A DNA stretch of 7,504 nt from Paracoccaceae bacterium (GCA_016937725.1 JAFGVZ010000081.1:1-7504); one strand, 5' to 3'; positions 1-6,367 are shown, counted from the stretch's first letter. Translations and numbers: made by a program. Notes: a model not told the origin generated them from the letters alone.

Positions 1-1
1 C

Positions 2-1096
2 GGGGCTTTCTGCCTGCCAGCTTGGCGCGAGAAGCTGGTCTTCCAACCCGTGCCAGCCGGTTTGTGTGGCCAGAACGCGCACCAACCTGTCCTCTTGCCC
101 CGCAAATTCGCGGTTGAAGATTTGCACCATCTGCGCCGCGCGCATGGCGTTCCATTCCTGCCAGCGATTGCCGTCGCCCCAGCGCGCTTGGGCTTGGTCG
201 CGGGCATGGTTGGCCTGCGGGAAGGACCAGTTCCATGTTTCGTTCGAGAATTCGATCCAGGCGCGCAAGCCGGGGTCCAACTGGTCGCGGATCAGGCGTG
301 CCATCTGCGTGATGAATGCGTCATTGGCCAGATGGGGCAGGGTGAACCACGGCTCGGTGCCGGTTTCATTGGCCAGACGGATCATCACCTCTAGCGGCAC
401 CCCGCGCGGGGTGTAGGTTGCGTACCCGGGCAGCGGGCGGTCGGCCCAATCCGACAGGGTTGTGGTGTTGGTGTTGGTCCATTCCATGAAACGAAACACC
501 GCCATGCCCTCGACCCGCGCCAGCCAATCGGGGTTGAAGATTTCGCCTGCATCATACGCAGCGATATGGCGCTGATGGACCACGGCAATGTCGTGGATCG
601 GGTCTGCCGGGTTAATGTTGCTCACCTGCAATTCCACAAGCCCCGGTCCGGGATCGGTGCTGAACCACAGTTCGCGCGGGCCAAGCCGGCGCGTGCCGCC
701 CACGCGGCCCGTGATCTGCACATCGGCTTGGCCCTGCCATGTGACGCGGTAGTTTCCCGCAATACCGCCCGCATCCTCGGCCAGATCGACCAGCATCAGG
801 CTGGCCAGCGCGCTTGCGCCCTCGGGCACGAAACGTGGCCAGCCGTTTTCGTCCAGCGCGCCCAGCGCGATCAGGTCGCGCTCTTCGAACCCGCCCCATT
901 GTCCGGTCCGATGGGCCATCCATGCGCGGGCATTTTTCATGACGTTTATAAAAGGGCGCGTTGGTTGGTAATCGCGCAGCTCTGTCATGTTCATGCCCAG
1001 CCAGCGCGGCGCACCGGCATCGCGGGGCGAAAGATAGCCTTCCGCTAAAGCGGTAAACGGCAGCAGGCAGACGACAAGGCTTGCAAGAAACCGCAT
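2..1096 (-). CDS. Secreted glycoside hydrolase-like protein (3' end outside window)
   Basis: The frame is open from an ATG at 1096-1094 down to the left edge, giving 365 residues with no stop, so the C-terminus is missing. Residues 1-18 form a classic Sec signal peptide (MRFLASLVVCLLPFTALA, then EG), so the protein is exported. The segment IEFSNETWNW at about 281-290 carries an Asn-Glu pair (N285-E286) embedded in a S-N-E-x-W-N context. This resembles the acid/base Glu signature of clan GH-A (TIM-barrel) glycosidases and is known from many uncharacterised polysaccharide-associated proteins. Residues about 100-175 look beta-rich and may be an inserted accessory domain. The ATG overlaps the stop of the upstream gene as TGATG, so the two are probably translationally coupled. 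Role in trimming or binding a polysaccharide is inferred; the substrate is unknown. The reading frame is secure, the family less so. Confidence 0.8.
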   Translation of the reverse strand, partial: MRFLASLVVCLLPFTALAEGYLSPRDAGAPRWLGMNMTELRDYQPTRPFINVMKNARAWMAHRTGQWGGFEERDLIALGALDENGWPRFVPEGASALASLMLVDLAEDAGGIAGNYRVTWQGQADVQITGRVGGTRRLGPRELWFSTDPGPGLVELQVSNINPADPIHDIAVVHQRHIAAYDAGEIFNPDWLARVEGMAVFRFMEWTNTNTTTLSDWADRPLPGYATYTPRGVPLEVMIRLANETGTEPWFTLPHLANDAFITQMARLIRDQLDPGLRAWIEFSNETWNWSFPQANHARDQAQARWGDGNRWQEWNAMRAAQMVQIFNREFAGQEDRLVRVLATQTGWHGLEDQLLAPSWQAESP

Positions 1097-2079
1097 CAGC
1101 TTGCCCCCGCCATTTGTGCCACGCCGGTCGAGCGCGTGCTGCGCACCACGTCCCATGCGATCTGCTGCATCAGCGCCGCAACTTCAGGGGCTGGGGCGTC
1201 GGCTGCCGTGCCATCGGCGCGCAACAACGCATGCGGCAGGCCGCGCGGGTCGGCATGGTAAAGCGTCGCGTAATGCACCAGCGCGATCAGGTAGGCGGCC
1301 TTGTCGCTGGGGTGGATCGTGTCGCGCGCGCCGTCTTCGGCACTTGCGAAGAGGGCATCTGTATCGGGCATGCCGGGCAGCCCGCCTTCGGCACGCAGCG
1401 CGCGCGCGAACGCGGCCAATGCGCGCCCGGCAGGGATAACATGAATGGTGCCGACCCCGTCATAGGCCTTGGCTTGGGCAAGGATGGTGCCTTCCCACAA
1501 TGCTTCCGCATCGCGCTCGATCCGCTCTATCCAGTCGACCGCGTTCAGGTGATTATGCCATGTCTCATACTTGTAAATGCGTATCTGAGGTGCATGTTTG
1601 CGCGCCAGTTGCGCCCAAAGCGCGGTATAGCGGCCCGAATCATGCCAGCGGATCGCATCTTCCAGATCAATCATTTCTGTCAGCACCAGAACGTCATAGT
1701 CGCCGCTTTCCAAGGCAGGTTTCACGGGCCGGTAGGCGGGAGGCTGGTTCATCTCGGTATAACCGGGGATCGTCTGATCGGGTTCCCAATGGGTGCGCAG
1801 GCTTGCACCCCAGCCAAGCTGGCTGTTGTAGAATGCATCTGTATGCCCCGCCGCCTGCGCAAGCTGCGTGACGAAGGCGGGAATATCGGGACCGATCAGG
1901 CTATGGCCCAAGAAATAAGTGCCAAGCCCGCCCGTTGGCGCAGGCAACGGGGTGTCATAGAAGGCAAGCCGCTCTGCGCGGTCAAGGGGCGCGGGCGCGC
2001 GCAAACCCCACGCTGTCGCGCCTAGCGCGATGGCCCCCAGCATGGCAAGAGCCAACAGTTTTTTCAGCCTAGATTGCAT
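1096..2079 (-). CDS. SGNH-fold hydrolase-like protein, membrane-anchored or exported
   Basis: 327 residues. Residues about 8-25 after MQSRLKK are a hydrophobic segment, giving an N-terminal anchor or uncleaved signal that places the rest in the periplasm. YFLGHSLI (55-62) matches block I of SGNH/GDSL hydrolases, with S60 as candidate nucleophile. LGWGAS (88-93) could give the oxyanion-hole Gly of block II. DTIHPSDKAAYLIALVHYATLY (253-274) matches block V, with D253 and H256 as the Asp-x-x-His pair. The usual block III Asn is not obvious; the equivalent stretch is VLVLTEMIDLEDA. Members of this fold are esterases or O-acetyl transferases and hydrolases acting on polysaccharides, among others; the substrate here is unknown. 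I chose the ATG at 2079 because it puts the hydrophobic signal at the N-terminus; the frame stays open upstream to 2403 but overlaps the glycosyltransferase gene. It sits 77 bases after that gene and overlaps the next by one base. Confidence 0.8.
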   Translation of the reverse strand: MQSRLKKLLALAMLGAIALGATAWGLRAPAPLDRAERLAFYDTPLPAPTGGLGTYFLGHSLIGPDIPAFVTQLAQAAGHTDAFYNSQLGWGASLRTHWEPDQTIPGYTEMNQPPAYRPVKPALESGDYDVLVLTEMIDLEDAIRWHDSGRYTALWAQLARKHAPQIRIYKYETWHNHLNAVDWIERIERDAEALWEGTILAQAKAYDGVGTIHVIPAGRALAAFARALRAEGGLPGMPDTDALFASAEDGARDTIHPSDKAAYLIALVHYATLYHADPRGLPHALLRADGTAADAPAPEVAALMQQIAWDVVRSTRSTGVAQMAGAS

Positions 2080-2156
2080 TGAACACCACCATTCGGAGCG
2101 TGCCACCTTTGCCCAATGAATACGGCGAGAATGCGGAAACCCTAAGGTATTGTGCC

Positions 2157-2918
2157 CTAACGATCGCGTGAGCGTCCATGCCGCAGCCGGTGCAAGCCCG
2201 TCCGGACAAGAAAGCTGGCATTGCCCAGAATATAGCGTGCGAACATACGGCGCGGTTCCAGCGCAAGCCGCCACAGCCATTCCAGCCGCGCGCGCCGCAG
2301 CCAGAGGGGCGCGCGGGAAATGCGGCCTGACAAAAAGTCGAACAGCGCGCCCACCCCCATGACATAGCGCGCCTGTAGCGCCCCCGCATGTTCGGCCAGC
2401 CACAGGTCCTGATGCGGCACGCCGGTGGCCATCCAGACCATATCCGCGCCGCTTGTGTTGATGGCGGCAATCGCGGCTTGGGTGTCGCGCAGCCCGTCGA
2501 ACCCGTCGCGCGTGCCTGCAATCTGCAAGCCCGGTGCAAGCTGTTGCAGCCGCGCGCCTGCGCGCTCGGCCACGCCCGGTGCGGCCCCCAACAGGAACAA
2601 GGACAACCCGCGCGCGGCCAGATCCTTAGCAATCTCTGGCCCCAGATCAGTGCCGTTCAGATTGGCAGCAAATCGCGCGCCATGCAGCTTGGCGGCCAGT
2701 TCCAGCCCTGCGCCATCGGGCAACAACAGGTCGGCGCTTTGCAGCGCGCGCCGATAGGCGGCGTTCCCTGCCGCGACATTCACGCAATGCGCGTTCACAA
2801 AGGCCAGTCGTGCGCGCGGCATTTCCAATAATGCGCTTACCGCCGCAGCCTTTGGGGCTGAGACCAGATCAAGGTCGAACAAGCGCAAGGTTGGAAGGTC
2901 TGACACGGCCGGGCACAT
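2157..2918 (-). CDS. WecG/TagA/CpsF family glycosyltransferase (GT26)
   Basis: 253 residues, the usual length for the family. Visible family landmarks, in order: VNAHCVNVA (41-49); LLPDGAGLELAAKLHG (65-80), whose D68 corresponds to the proposed catalytic Asp; NLNGTDL (86-92); SLFLLGAAPGVAERA (106-120), the nucleotide-sugar binding loop; MVWMATGVPHQDLWL (160-174); and the basic and aromatic C-terminal tail GVGALFDFLSG...RRARLEWLWRLALEPRRMFARYI (188-230), which in this family targets the enzyme to lipid-linked acceptors at the inner membrane. Members add a sugar, for example ManNAc(A) or a hexose, to a polyprenyl-diphosphate-linked intermediate during enterobacterial common antigen, teichoic acid or exopolysaccharide assembly. 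The donor cannot be told from sequence. It is probably the first gene here of an exopolysaccharide operon with the SGNH and glycosidase-like genes. The start is the first ATG of the frame; its ribosome-binding site is weak. Confidence 0.9.
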   Translation of the reverse strand: MCPAVSDLPTLRLFDLDLVSAPKAAAVSALLEMPRARLAFVNAHCVNVAAGNAAYRRALQSADLLLPDGAGLELAAKLHGARFAANLNGTDLGPEIAKDLAARGLSLFLLGAAPGVAERAGARLQQLAPGLQIAGTRDGFDGLRDTQAAIAAINTSGADMVWMATGVPHQDLWLAEHAGALQARYVMGVGALFDFLSGRISRAPLWLRRARLEWLWRLALEPRRMFARYILGNASFLVRTGLHRLRHGRSRDR

Positions 2919-2962
2919 GCATAAGGGACACGCCTAGGGGTAGACAGCCTGCGCCTTTCGAT

Positions 2963-3003
2963 CAAGCAAGAACGCGCGCCGGGGTGAACAGGTCCGGCGC
3001 GCG
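2963..3003 (-). terminator. Intrinsic terminator after the DUF4394-type gene
   Basis: A perfect 10-bp GC stem (2973-2982 with 2994-3003, CGCGCGCCGG against CCGGCGCGCG) encloses an 11-base loop. On the minus strand it is followed by the T-rich tail TTCTTGCTTG. It lies 25 bases past the stop of the DUF4394-type gene and before the glycosyltransferase gene, so the two are likely separate transcription units. Confidence 0.7.
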
Positions 3004-3028
3004 CTGGCATTCAAGGCATGTGGAGGTG

Positions 3029-3799
3029 CTACATGCCCGACGCCATGACGGTCATGTCGCGCAGGGTCGCGTCCAGCCCGTCAATCTGCCAGCTTTGCGT
3101 GACCATGCCGGTCTCTAGCGACAGCGTGTGAACAGCGCCATTGGCCGAAAGCCATGCGGTGTTGGTGCCCATCGCGTCGGTTGCGATGTCGAACGCCACA
3201 GGCCCTTCGACCATTGCACCCAATTCGCCGATCATGGCATTGGTGCCATCGTTTGGCGCGGTCTGGCGCAGCAGCGCATGGGCATTGGTGTCGATGTTAT
3301 ACATCGCGGTGGCCTCGGGCTTGCCGAAGGAATTGCTATAGGCGGTGGCGCCGACCATGGGCGCGCCGTCCATTCCGTCCCAATGCAAGCTGCCATCGAC
3401 CATGACCGCACCAGAGGTTAGGTTCACACGGTGGTTGGTCGTGCCCGACATGAACCGCAGCGCATCGGCGGCGGGGTTGATGTCGACGATCACCGGGGCG
3501 TCGCCCTCGATGGGCAGCGGCATGGACATGGTGACAAGCGGCATGACCATACCCGTGGCCGCGTCGATATTGACCACCTCGAACGCCTCGGTCACGCCGA
3601 TCAGCGTGTCGGTGTTGGGGCGGTAATCAATACCCAGCAAGCGGCCTTCGACCATAACCTCTTGGGTGCCGGTCACAGCGCCCGCGCCAAGGTCGATCAT
3701 GGTCAGCGTGCGGTCGCCGCTCAGGCCAATCGCGGTTTGCGCAGCCAAGGGGGCAGCGGTTGCACCTAGAAGCGCGGTGAGAAGAAGTGTCTGTTTCAT
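3029..3799 (-). CDS. Secreted DUF4394 domain-containing protein
   Basis: 256 residues. Residues 1-20 are a Sec signal peptide (MKQTLLLTALLGATAAPLAA, then QT). The remainder matches the DUF4394 pattern as I know it: LLGIDYRPNTDTLIGV (54-69), VDINPAADALRFMSGTTNHRVNL (105-127), AYSNS (153-157), and YNIDTNAHALLRQTAPNDGT (167-186). It ends with a fourth-blade-like stretch around residues 215-235 (AWLSANGAVHTLSLETG). The repeated short strand pattern suggests a beta-propeller-like periplasmic or extracellular protein. No enzymatic residues are apparent and the family's function is not known to me. It is unusually rich in Met and low in charged residues. The ATG at 3799 is preceded by AGGGAAAG at a suitable distance and starts the signal peptide; the frame is open further upstream, but that would bury the signal. 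It follows the Rrf2 gene by 97 bases on the same strand. Confidence 0.85.
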   Translation of the reverse strand: MKQTLLLTALLGATAAPLAAQTAIGLSGDRTLTMIDLGAGAVTGTQEVMVEGRLLGIDYRPNTDTLIGVTEAFEVVNIDAATGMVMPLVTMSMPLPIEGDAPVIVDINPAADALRFMSGTTNHRVNLTSGAVMVDGSLHWDGMDGAPMVGATAYSNSFGKPEATAMYNIDTNAHALLRQTAPNDGTNAMIGELGAMVEGPVAFDIATDAMGTNTAWLSANGAVHTLSLETGMVTQSWQIDGLDATLRDMTVMASGM

Positions 3800-3816
3800 C
3801 GGTTTCTTTCCCTGAT

Positions 3817-3830
3817 TTGTCGGTTGACAA
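3817..3830. repeat. Inverted repeat TTGTC-N4-GACAA before the DUF4394-type gene
   Basis: TTGTCGGTTGACAA is a perfect 5-bp inverted repeat with a 4-base spacer, the geometry of Crp/Fnr-type operators. It lies 17 bases upstream of the start codon of the DUF4394-type gene. It could be an operator or a small mRNA hairpin next to the ribosome-binding site. A match this short may be chance. Confidence 0.35.
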
Positions 3831-3868
3831 GGCAGGAACGAAACCGCGTTCAGATAAGTTTCGCAGCC

Positions 3869-3892
3869 GCCGATCACGGCTGCGTGATCGGC
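3869..3892 (-). terminator. Hairpin just past the Rrf2 gene stop, possible terminator
   Basis: A perfect 10-bp inverted repeat (GCCGATCACG at 3869-3878, CGTGATCGGC at 3883-3892) with a 4-base loop begins four bases after the Rrf2 stop codon. It has the position of a transcript-end hairpin. The downstream minus-strand sequence (GGCTGCGAAACTT) has no U-tract, so it may be a weak terminator or an RNA-stabilising end, allowing some read-through to the DUF4394-type gene. Confidence 0.45.
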
Positions 3893-3896
3893 CGGA

Positions 3897-4391
3897 TCAG
3901 GCCGCGGCGGGGACGACCAGGTCACGCGACCGGGGTTGGCATTGCTGCGGCAGATGCGGGCCTTCAAGCTGCAAAAGCTGCTCCAGCCCCGAATTGCATT
4001 CGACCAGATCCGACACATACAGGTCATCGAGCGCGCTGTAGAAATTCTCGACCGCGCGCTTCAGATAGGCACCCATGCGGCAATGATCTTTCAGCGGGCA
4101 GGTGTTTTTGTCCGAGAAGCACTCGATCAGCGGCAACTCGGCTTCGAAAGCGCGGAACACCGCGCCCACGCCAATGGAACTGGCCGCATGGGCAAGGCTG
4201 AACCCGCCATGCCGCCCGCGCTGTGTGGTGATAAACCCGTTCTGCGCAAGCTTGTTTATGACCTGCGCCAGGTGGTTCTCCGAGGCGTTGATCGCCTGCG
4301 CCACATCCTGCTTGCGCACAAGGCGGTCGGTATTGACAGCGCAGACCATCAAGGTGCGCAGCGCAAGATTGGTTCGTGTGGTTAGACGCAT
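3897..4391 (-). CDS. Rrf2 family transcriptional regulator, Fe-S type (NsrR-like)
   Basis: 164 residues. The winged helix spans about residues 1-65: MRLTTRTNLALRTLM opens it, VRKQDVAQAINASENHLAQVINKLAQNGFI (25-54) is the helix-turn-helix with recognition helix, and TQRGRHGGF (56-64) is the wing. The three conserved cysteines of cluster-binding members are present as C91-x6-C98-x5-C104 (ECFSDKNTCPLKDHC), followed by a dimerisation helix. Such proteins (NsrR, IscR, RsrR) sense NO, cluster status or redox. NsrR uses Asp8 as a fourth ligand, whereas this protein has Asn8. Two extra cysteines, C132 and C151, lie in the C-terminal part. The ATG at 4391 has an ideal AAGGAG five bases upstream, which decides the start over the longer open frame to 4499. 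It diverges from the sulfide:quinone oxidoreductase-like gene and is the natural candidate to regulate it and itself. The exact signal is not determinable. Confidence 0.9.
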   Translation of the reverse strand: MRLTTRTNLALRTLMVCAVNTDRLVRKQDVAQAINASENHLAQVINKLAQNGFITTQRGRHGGFSLAHAASSIGVGAVFRAFEAELPLIECFSDKNTCPLKDHCRMGAYLKRAVENFYSALDDLYVSDLVECNSGLEQLLQLEGPHLPQQCQPRSRDLVVPAAA

Positions 4392-4475
4392 GCTTACTCC
4401 TTCTGGGCCGCAATTGCCCATCGTTCCGAAAATGTCCCTGAAAAACACCTTAAGCGACAAAACCCCGATGCAACT

Positions 4476-4489
4476 TTGATCGAAGTCAA
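4476..4489. promoter_or_regulatory. Candidate FNR/FnrL-type box
   Basis: TTGAT-CGAA-GTCAA matches the consensus TTGAT-N4-ATCAA at nine of ten positions. It lies in the divergent region between the Rrf2 gene and the oxidoreductase gene. Its centre is 41.5 bases upstream of about position 4441 on the minus strand, where a weak -10-like TTAAGG occupies 4453-4448. This would suit class II activation of the Rrf2 gene. Control of the plus-strand gene is also possible. Confidence 0.45.
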
Positions 4490-4562
4490 GTCGCGGCATG
4501 GGGCGTCATGGCATTATGTCGCAGGGATGATTCATGTTTTCCCGCTTGAATGCGCACAAATT

Positions 4563-4596
4563 CAGATGTAGTGATGTGTTCAAGTATCCAGATGTA
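4563..4596. promoter_or_regulatory. Tandem CAGATGTA repeat, candidate Rrf2/NsrR operator
   Basis: CAGATGTA occurs at 4563-4570 and again at 4589-4596, 26 bases apart and hence on similar faces of the helix. The second copy ends 21 bases before the oxidoreductase start codon and overlaps a TATACC that could serve as a -10 element (4595-4600). The core AGATGTA resembles the AAGATGC half-site known for E. coli NsrR. Binding of the divergent Rrf2 protein here is an inference. Confidence 0.4.
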
Positions 4597-4617
4597 TACC
4601 GACCTTGTGGGGACGCT

Positions 4618-5937
4618 ATGAACAAATTCGAACTGGGCCAGCTAAGCCGCCGTGGCTTTATGAGCCTTGCCGCCGGTGGCGCGGCTCTTGCCACCACCGG
4701 AGCGTCTGTCAAGGCACAGACCGTCAAAACCTCTGCCCGGATCGTAATCCTCGGCGCGGGTGCGGGTGGTGCGGCCATTGCCAACCGTTTGGCCGGGCGT
4801 CTGGACGGCGCGCAGATCACCGTCATCGACGGGCGGGCCGAGCATTGGTATCAGCCGGGCTTCACGCTGATCGCAGCAGGGCTGCAAGGCGCGAATTACT
4901 CTGTCAGCCAAACGACCGACTGGTTGCCCAAAGGCATCAATTTCATCGCCGATTATGCCGCTGAAATCGACCCAGAGGCAAACCGCATCACCACCTTGGG
5001 CGGCGAGCGTGTTGACTACGATTACCTGATCGTCGCCACCGGCCTTGTGCTGGATTGGGACGCGGTCGAGGGCTTCGATCTGGACATGACTGGCCCGGAA
5101 ACGGGCATCACCGCGCATTATGGCGGGCCAGAGCAGGCGGCAAGAACATGGGCCGCACTCGACAAATTCACGACCGAAGGCGGCGTCGGCCTGTTCGGTC
5201 GCCCCGCGACAGAAATGAAATGCGCTGGCGCGCCCTTGAAGATCACCTTCCTGGCCGAAGATATTGCCACCCGCAAAGGCAACCGCGACAAGGTTGAGCT
5301 GGTCTACAACGCCCAATCCGACAACCTGTTCAGCGTGCCCGTGGTCGACCACCGCGTGCGGCAATTGTTCGATGATCGTGGCGTCAGCTACCGCTGGAAA
5401 CATGTTCTGAAAGCCGTGGATGCAGGCGCAAAAACCGCGACCTATGCCACGCCCGAGGGTGATGTGACGACCGCGTTCGACTTCATCAACGTCATTCCGC
5501 CGCAGCGCGCGCCGCAGGTTGTGCGCGAGTCTGGCCTGTCTTGGGCCGATAAATGGACCGACCAAGGCTGGATCGAGGTTGATCAGGAAACCCTGCGCCA
5601 TGCCCGCTATGCCAATGTGTTCGGCATTGGCGACATCAACGGCGTGCCCAAGGGCAAAACGGCTGCCAGTGTGAAATGGCATCAGCCGGTGGTCGAAGAT
5701 CACCTTGTCAGCGAGATCGCGGGCGGCGAGGGGACCAAGACCTTCAATGGCTACACCTCTTGCCCGCTGATCACGCGCATCGGTCGCGCGATGTTGGTCG
5801 AATTCGACTACCAGAACCACCTTGTCCCGTCCTTCCCCGGTGTGATCGCGCCGTTGGAAGAGCTGTGGGTGTCGTGGCTGATGAAGGAAGTCGCGCTGAA
5901 AGCCACCTATAACGCCATGCTGCGCGGGCGCGCCTAA
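4618..5937 (+). CDS. Tat-exported type II sulfide:quinone oxidoreductase-like FAD flavoprotein
   Basis: 439 residues. The N-terminus is a Tat signal: SRRGFM at 10-15 with R11-R12, a mild hydrophobic stretch, and a likely cut after VKA33. Then come RIVILGAGAGG (41-51), the FAD dinucleotide fold; HWYQPGFTLIAAGL (76-89); YDYLIVATGL (134-143); KCAGAPLKITFLAE (201-214) with C202; FGIGDINGVPKGKTAASV (335-352), the second FAD contact; GYTSCPLITRIGRAMLVEFDY (378-398) with C382; and an amphipathic C-terminal pair of helices (412-438) suited to membrane surface binding. KCAGAP and GYTSCPL are hallmarks of type II enzymes, including mitochondrial SQOR, and C202 and C382 are the only cysteines present. 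Such enzymes oxidise sulfide to persulfide or polysulfide and pass electrons to quinone. The Tat signal puts this one in the periplasm. ATG 4618 was preferred over the in-frame ATG at 4534 because it begins the Tat peptide and has GGGGA upstream. The true substrate is inferred. Confidence 0.85.
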   Translation: MNKFELGQLSRRGFMSLAAGGAALATTGASVKAQTVKTSARIVILGAGAGGAAIANRLAGRLDGAQITVIDGRAEHWYQPGFTLIAAGLQGANYSVSQTTDWLPKGINFIADYAAEIDPEANRITTLGGERVDYDYLIVATGLVLDWDAVEGFDLDMTGPETGITAHYGGPEQAARTWAALDKFTTEGGVGLFGRPATEMKCAGAPLKITFLAEDIATRKGNRDKVELVYNAQSDNLFSVPVVDHRVRQLFDDRGVSYRWKHVLKAVDAGAKTATYATPEGDVTTAFDFINVIPPQRAPQVVRESGLSWADKWTDQGWIEVDQETLRHARYANVFGIGDINGVPKGKTAASVKWHQPVVEDHLVSEIAGGEGTKTFNGYTSCPLITRIGRAMLVEFDYQNHLVPSFPGVIAPLEELWVSWLMKEVALKATYNAMLRGRA

Positions 5938-5959
5938 GCCTGCCAAAGGAGATTGACCA

Positions 5960-6316
5960 ATGGAAGAAATGACGCTGGGCACCATTTTGGCGGTGTTCGA
6001 AGAGATTTTCGGCAAGGGCCTGTTCTGGGCGATGGTTGCGGTCGCAGTCGTCATCACGGTCGCCTATCTTTATGTGCTGATCCGTGACCGCAAAATGTCG
6101 ATGCGCAAGTTCCTGCTGGCGCAAGTGTCCATGCCGCTTGGCGGCATTGCAGCGGTGTGGTTCGTGCTGTGGATCACGCGGTCGGGCTTGCAGCATATGG
6201 GCGGGCCGATTGACGCAATGCTGTTGTTGGGCATTTTCGGCGCGGGCGCCGTGGGCTTTGCCATCCTTGTCTATGTCGCGCAATCGCTGGTGCGCGGCAA
6301 GAAGGTCGAAGGATAA
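5960..6316 (+). CDS. Small three-helix inner-membrane protein, DUF5368-like
   Basis: 118 residues. Three hydrophobic segments are visible: about 20-41 (GLFWAMVAVAVVITVAYLYVLI), about 58-74 (MPLGGIAAVWFVLWITR), and about 85-107 (DAMLLLGIFGAGAVGFAILVYV). The short basic loop IRDRKMSMRKF (41-51) between the first two is probably cytoplasmic by the positive-inside rule, as is the C-terminal RGKKVEG. I associate it from memory with DUF5368, a small Rhodobacterales family of unknown function; this is not verified. No catalytic or metal-binding motif and no cysteine is present. The ATG has AAGGAG eight bases upstream and lies 22 bases after the oxidoreductase stop, so the two form an operon ending at the terminator at 6368. 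It could be a membrane partner or docking protein for the flavoprotein, but nothing in the sequence proves that. Confidence 0.85.
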   Translation: MEEMTLGTILAVFEEIFGKGLFWAMVAVAVVITVAYLYVLIRDRKMSMRKFLLAQVSMPLGGIAAVWFVLWITRSGLQHMGGPIDAMLLLGIFGAGAVGFAILVYVAQSLVRGKKVEG

Positions 6317-6367
6317 CCGAATATCACGGGCGGCGCGCGCCTCCCCGCAATGCCCACCCGTGGTTTT

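Noticed and set aside
1081..2025. Long plus-strand open frame (314 codons) opposite the SGNH-like and GH-like genes
   Set aside because: Its product is rich in Arg, Cys and His with no family pattern, whereas the minus strand shows signal or anchor segments and conserved blocks. It is a GC-bias shadow.
2080..2156. Gap between the glycosyltransferase and SGNH-like genes searched for a terminator or promoter
   Set aside because: No convincing hairpin with a T-tail and no clear -35/-10 pair; only two short TTAGGG words on the minus strand. Treated as an intra-operon spacer.
3800..4027. Upstream extension of the DUF4394-type frame
   Set aside because: It overlaps the Rrf2 gene and would bury the Sec signal peptide that begins at 3799.
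4404..4420. TGGGC...GCCCA inverted repeat upstream of the Rrf2 gene
   Set aside because: Only five base pairs, no conserved operator pattern known to me; likely chance in GC-rich DNA.
4392..4499. Upstream extension of the Rrf2 frame
   Set aside because: The start at 4391 has an ideal AAGGAG and begins with the conserved MRLTTRTN; the extension covers the FNR-like box.
4534..4617. In-frame upstream ATG that would extend the oxidoreductase by 28 residues
   Set aside because: The extension would place the Tat signal internally and would read through the tandem CAGATGTA repeat; the ATG at 4618 fits better.
4642..6057. Long minus-strand open frame (471 codons) opposite the oxidoreductase gene
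   Set aside because: The opposite strand encodes a complete flavoprotein with all motifs. The antisense product lacks any recognisable domain.
6325..6362. CACGGG/CCCGTG pairing followed by GTTTT as a separate terminator
   Set aside because: Six base pairs around a 26-base loop is much weaker than the hairpin at 6368-6394; listed only as an accessory to that terminator.
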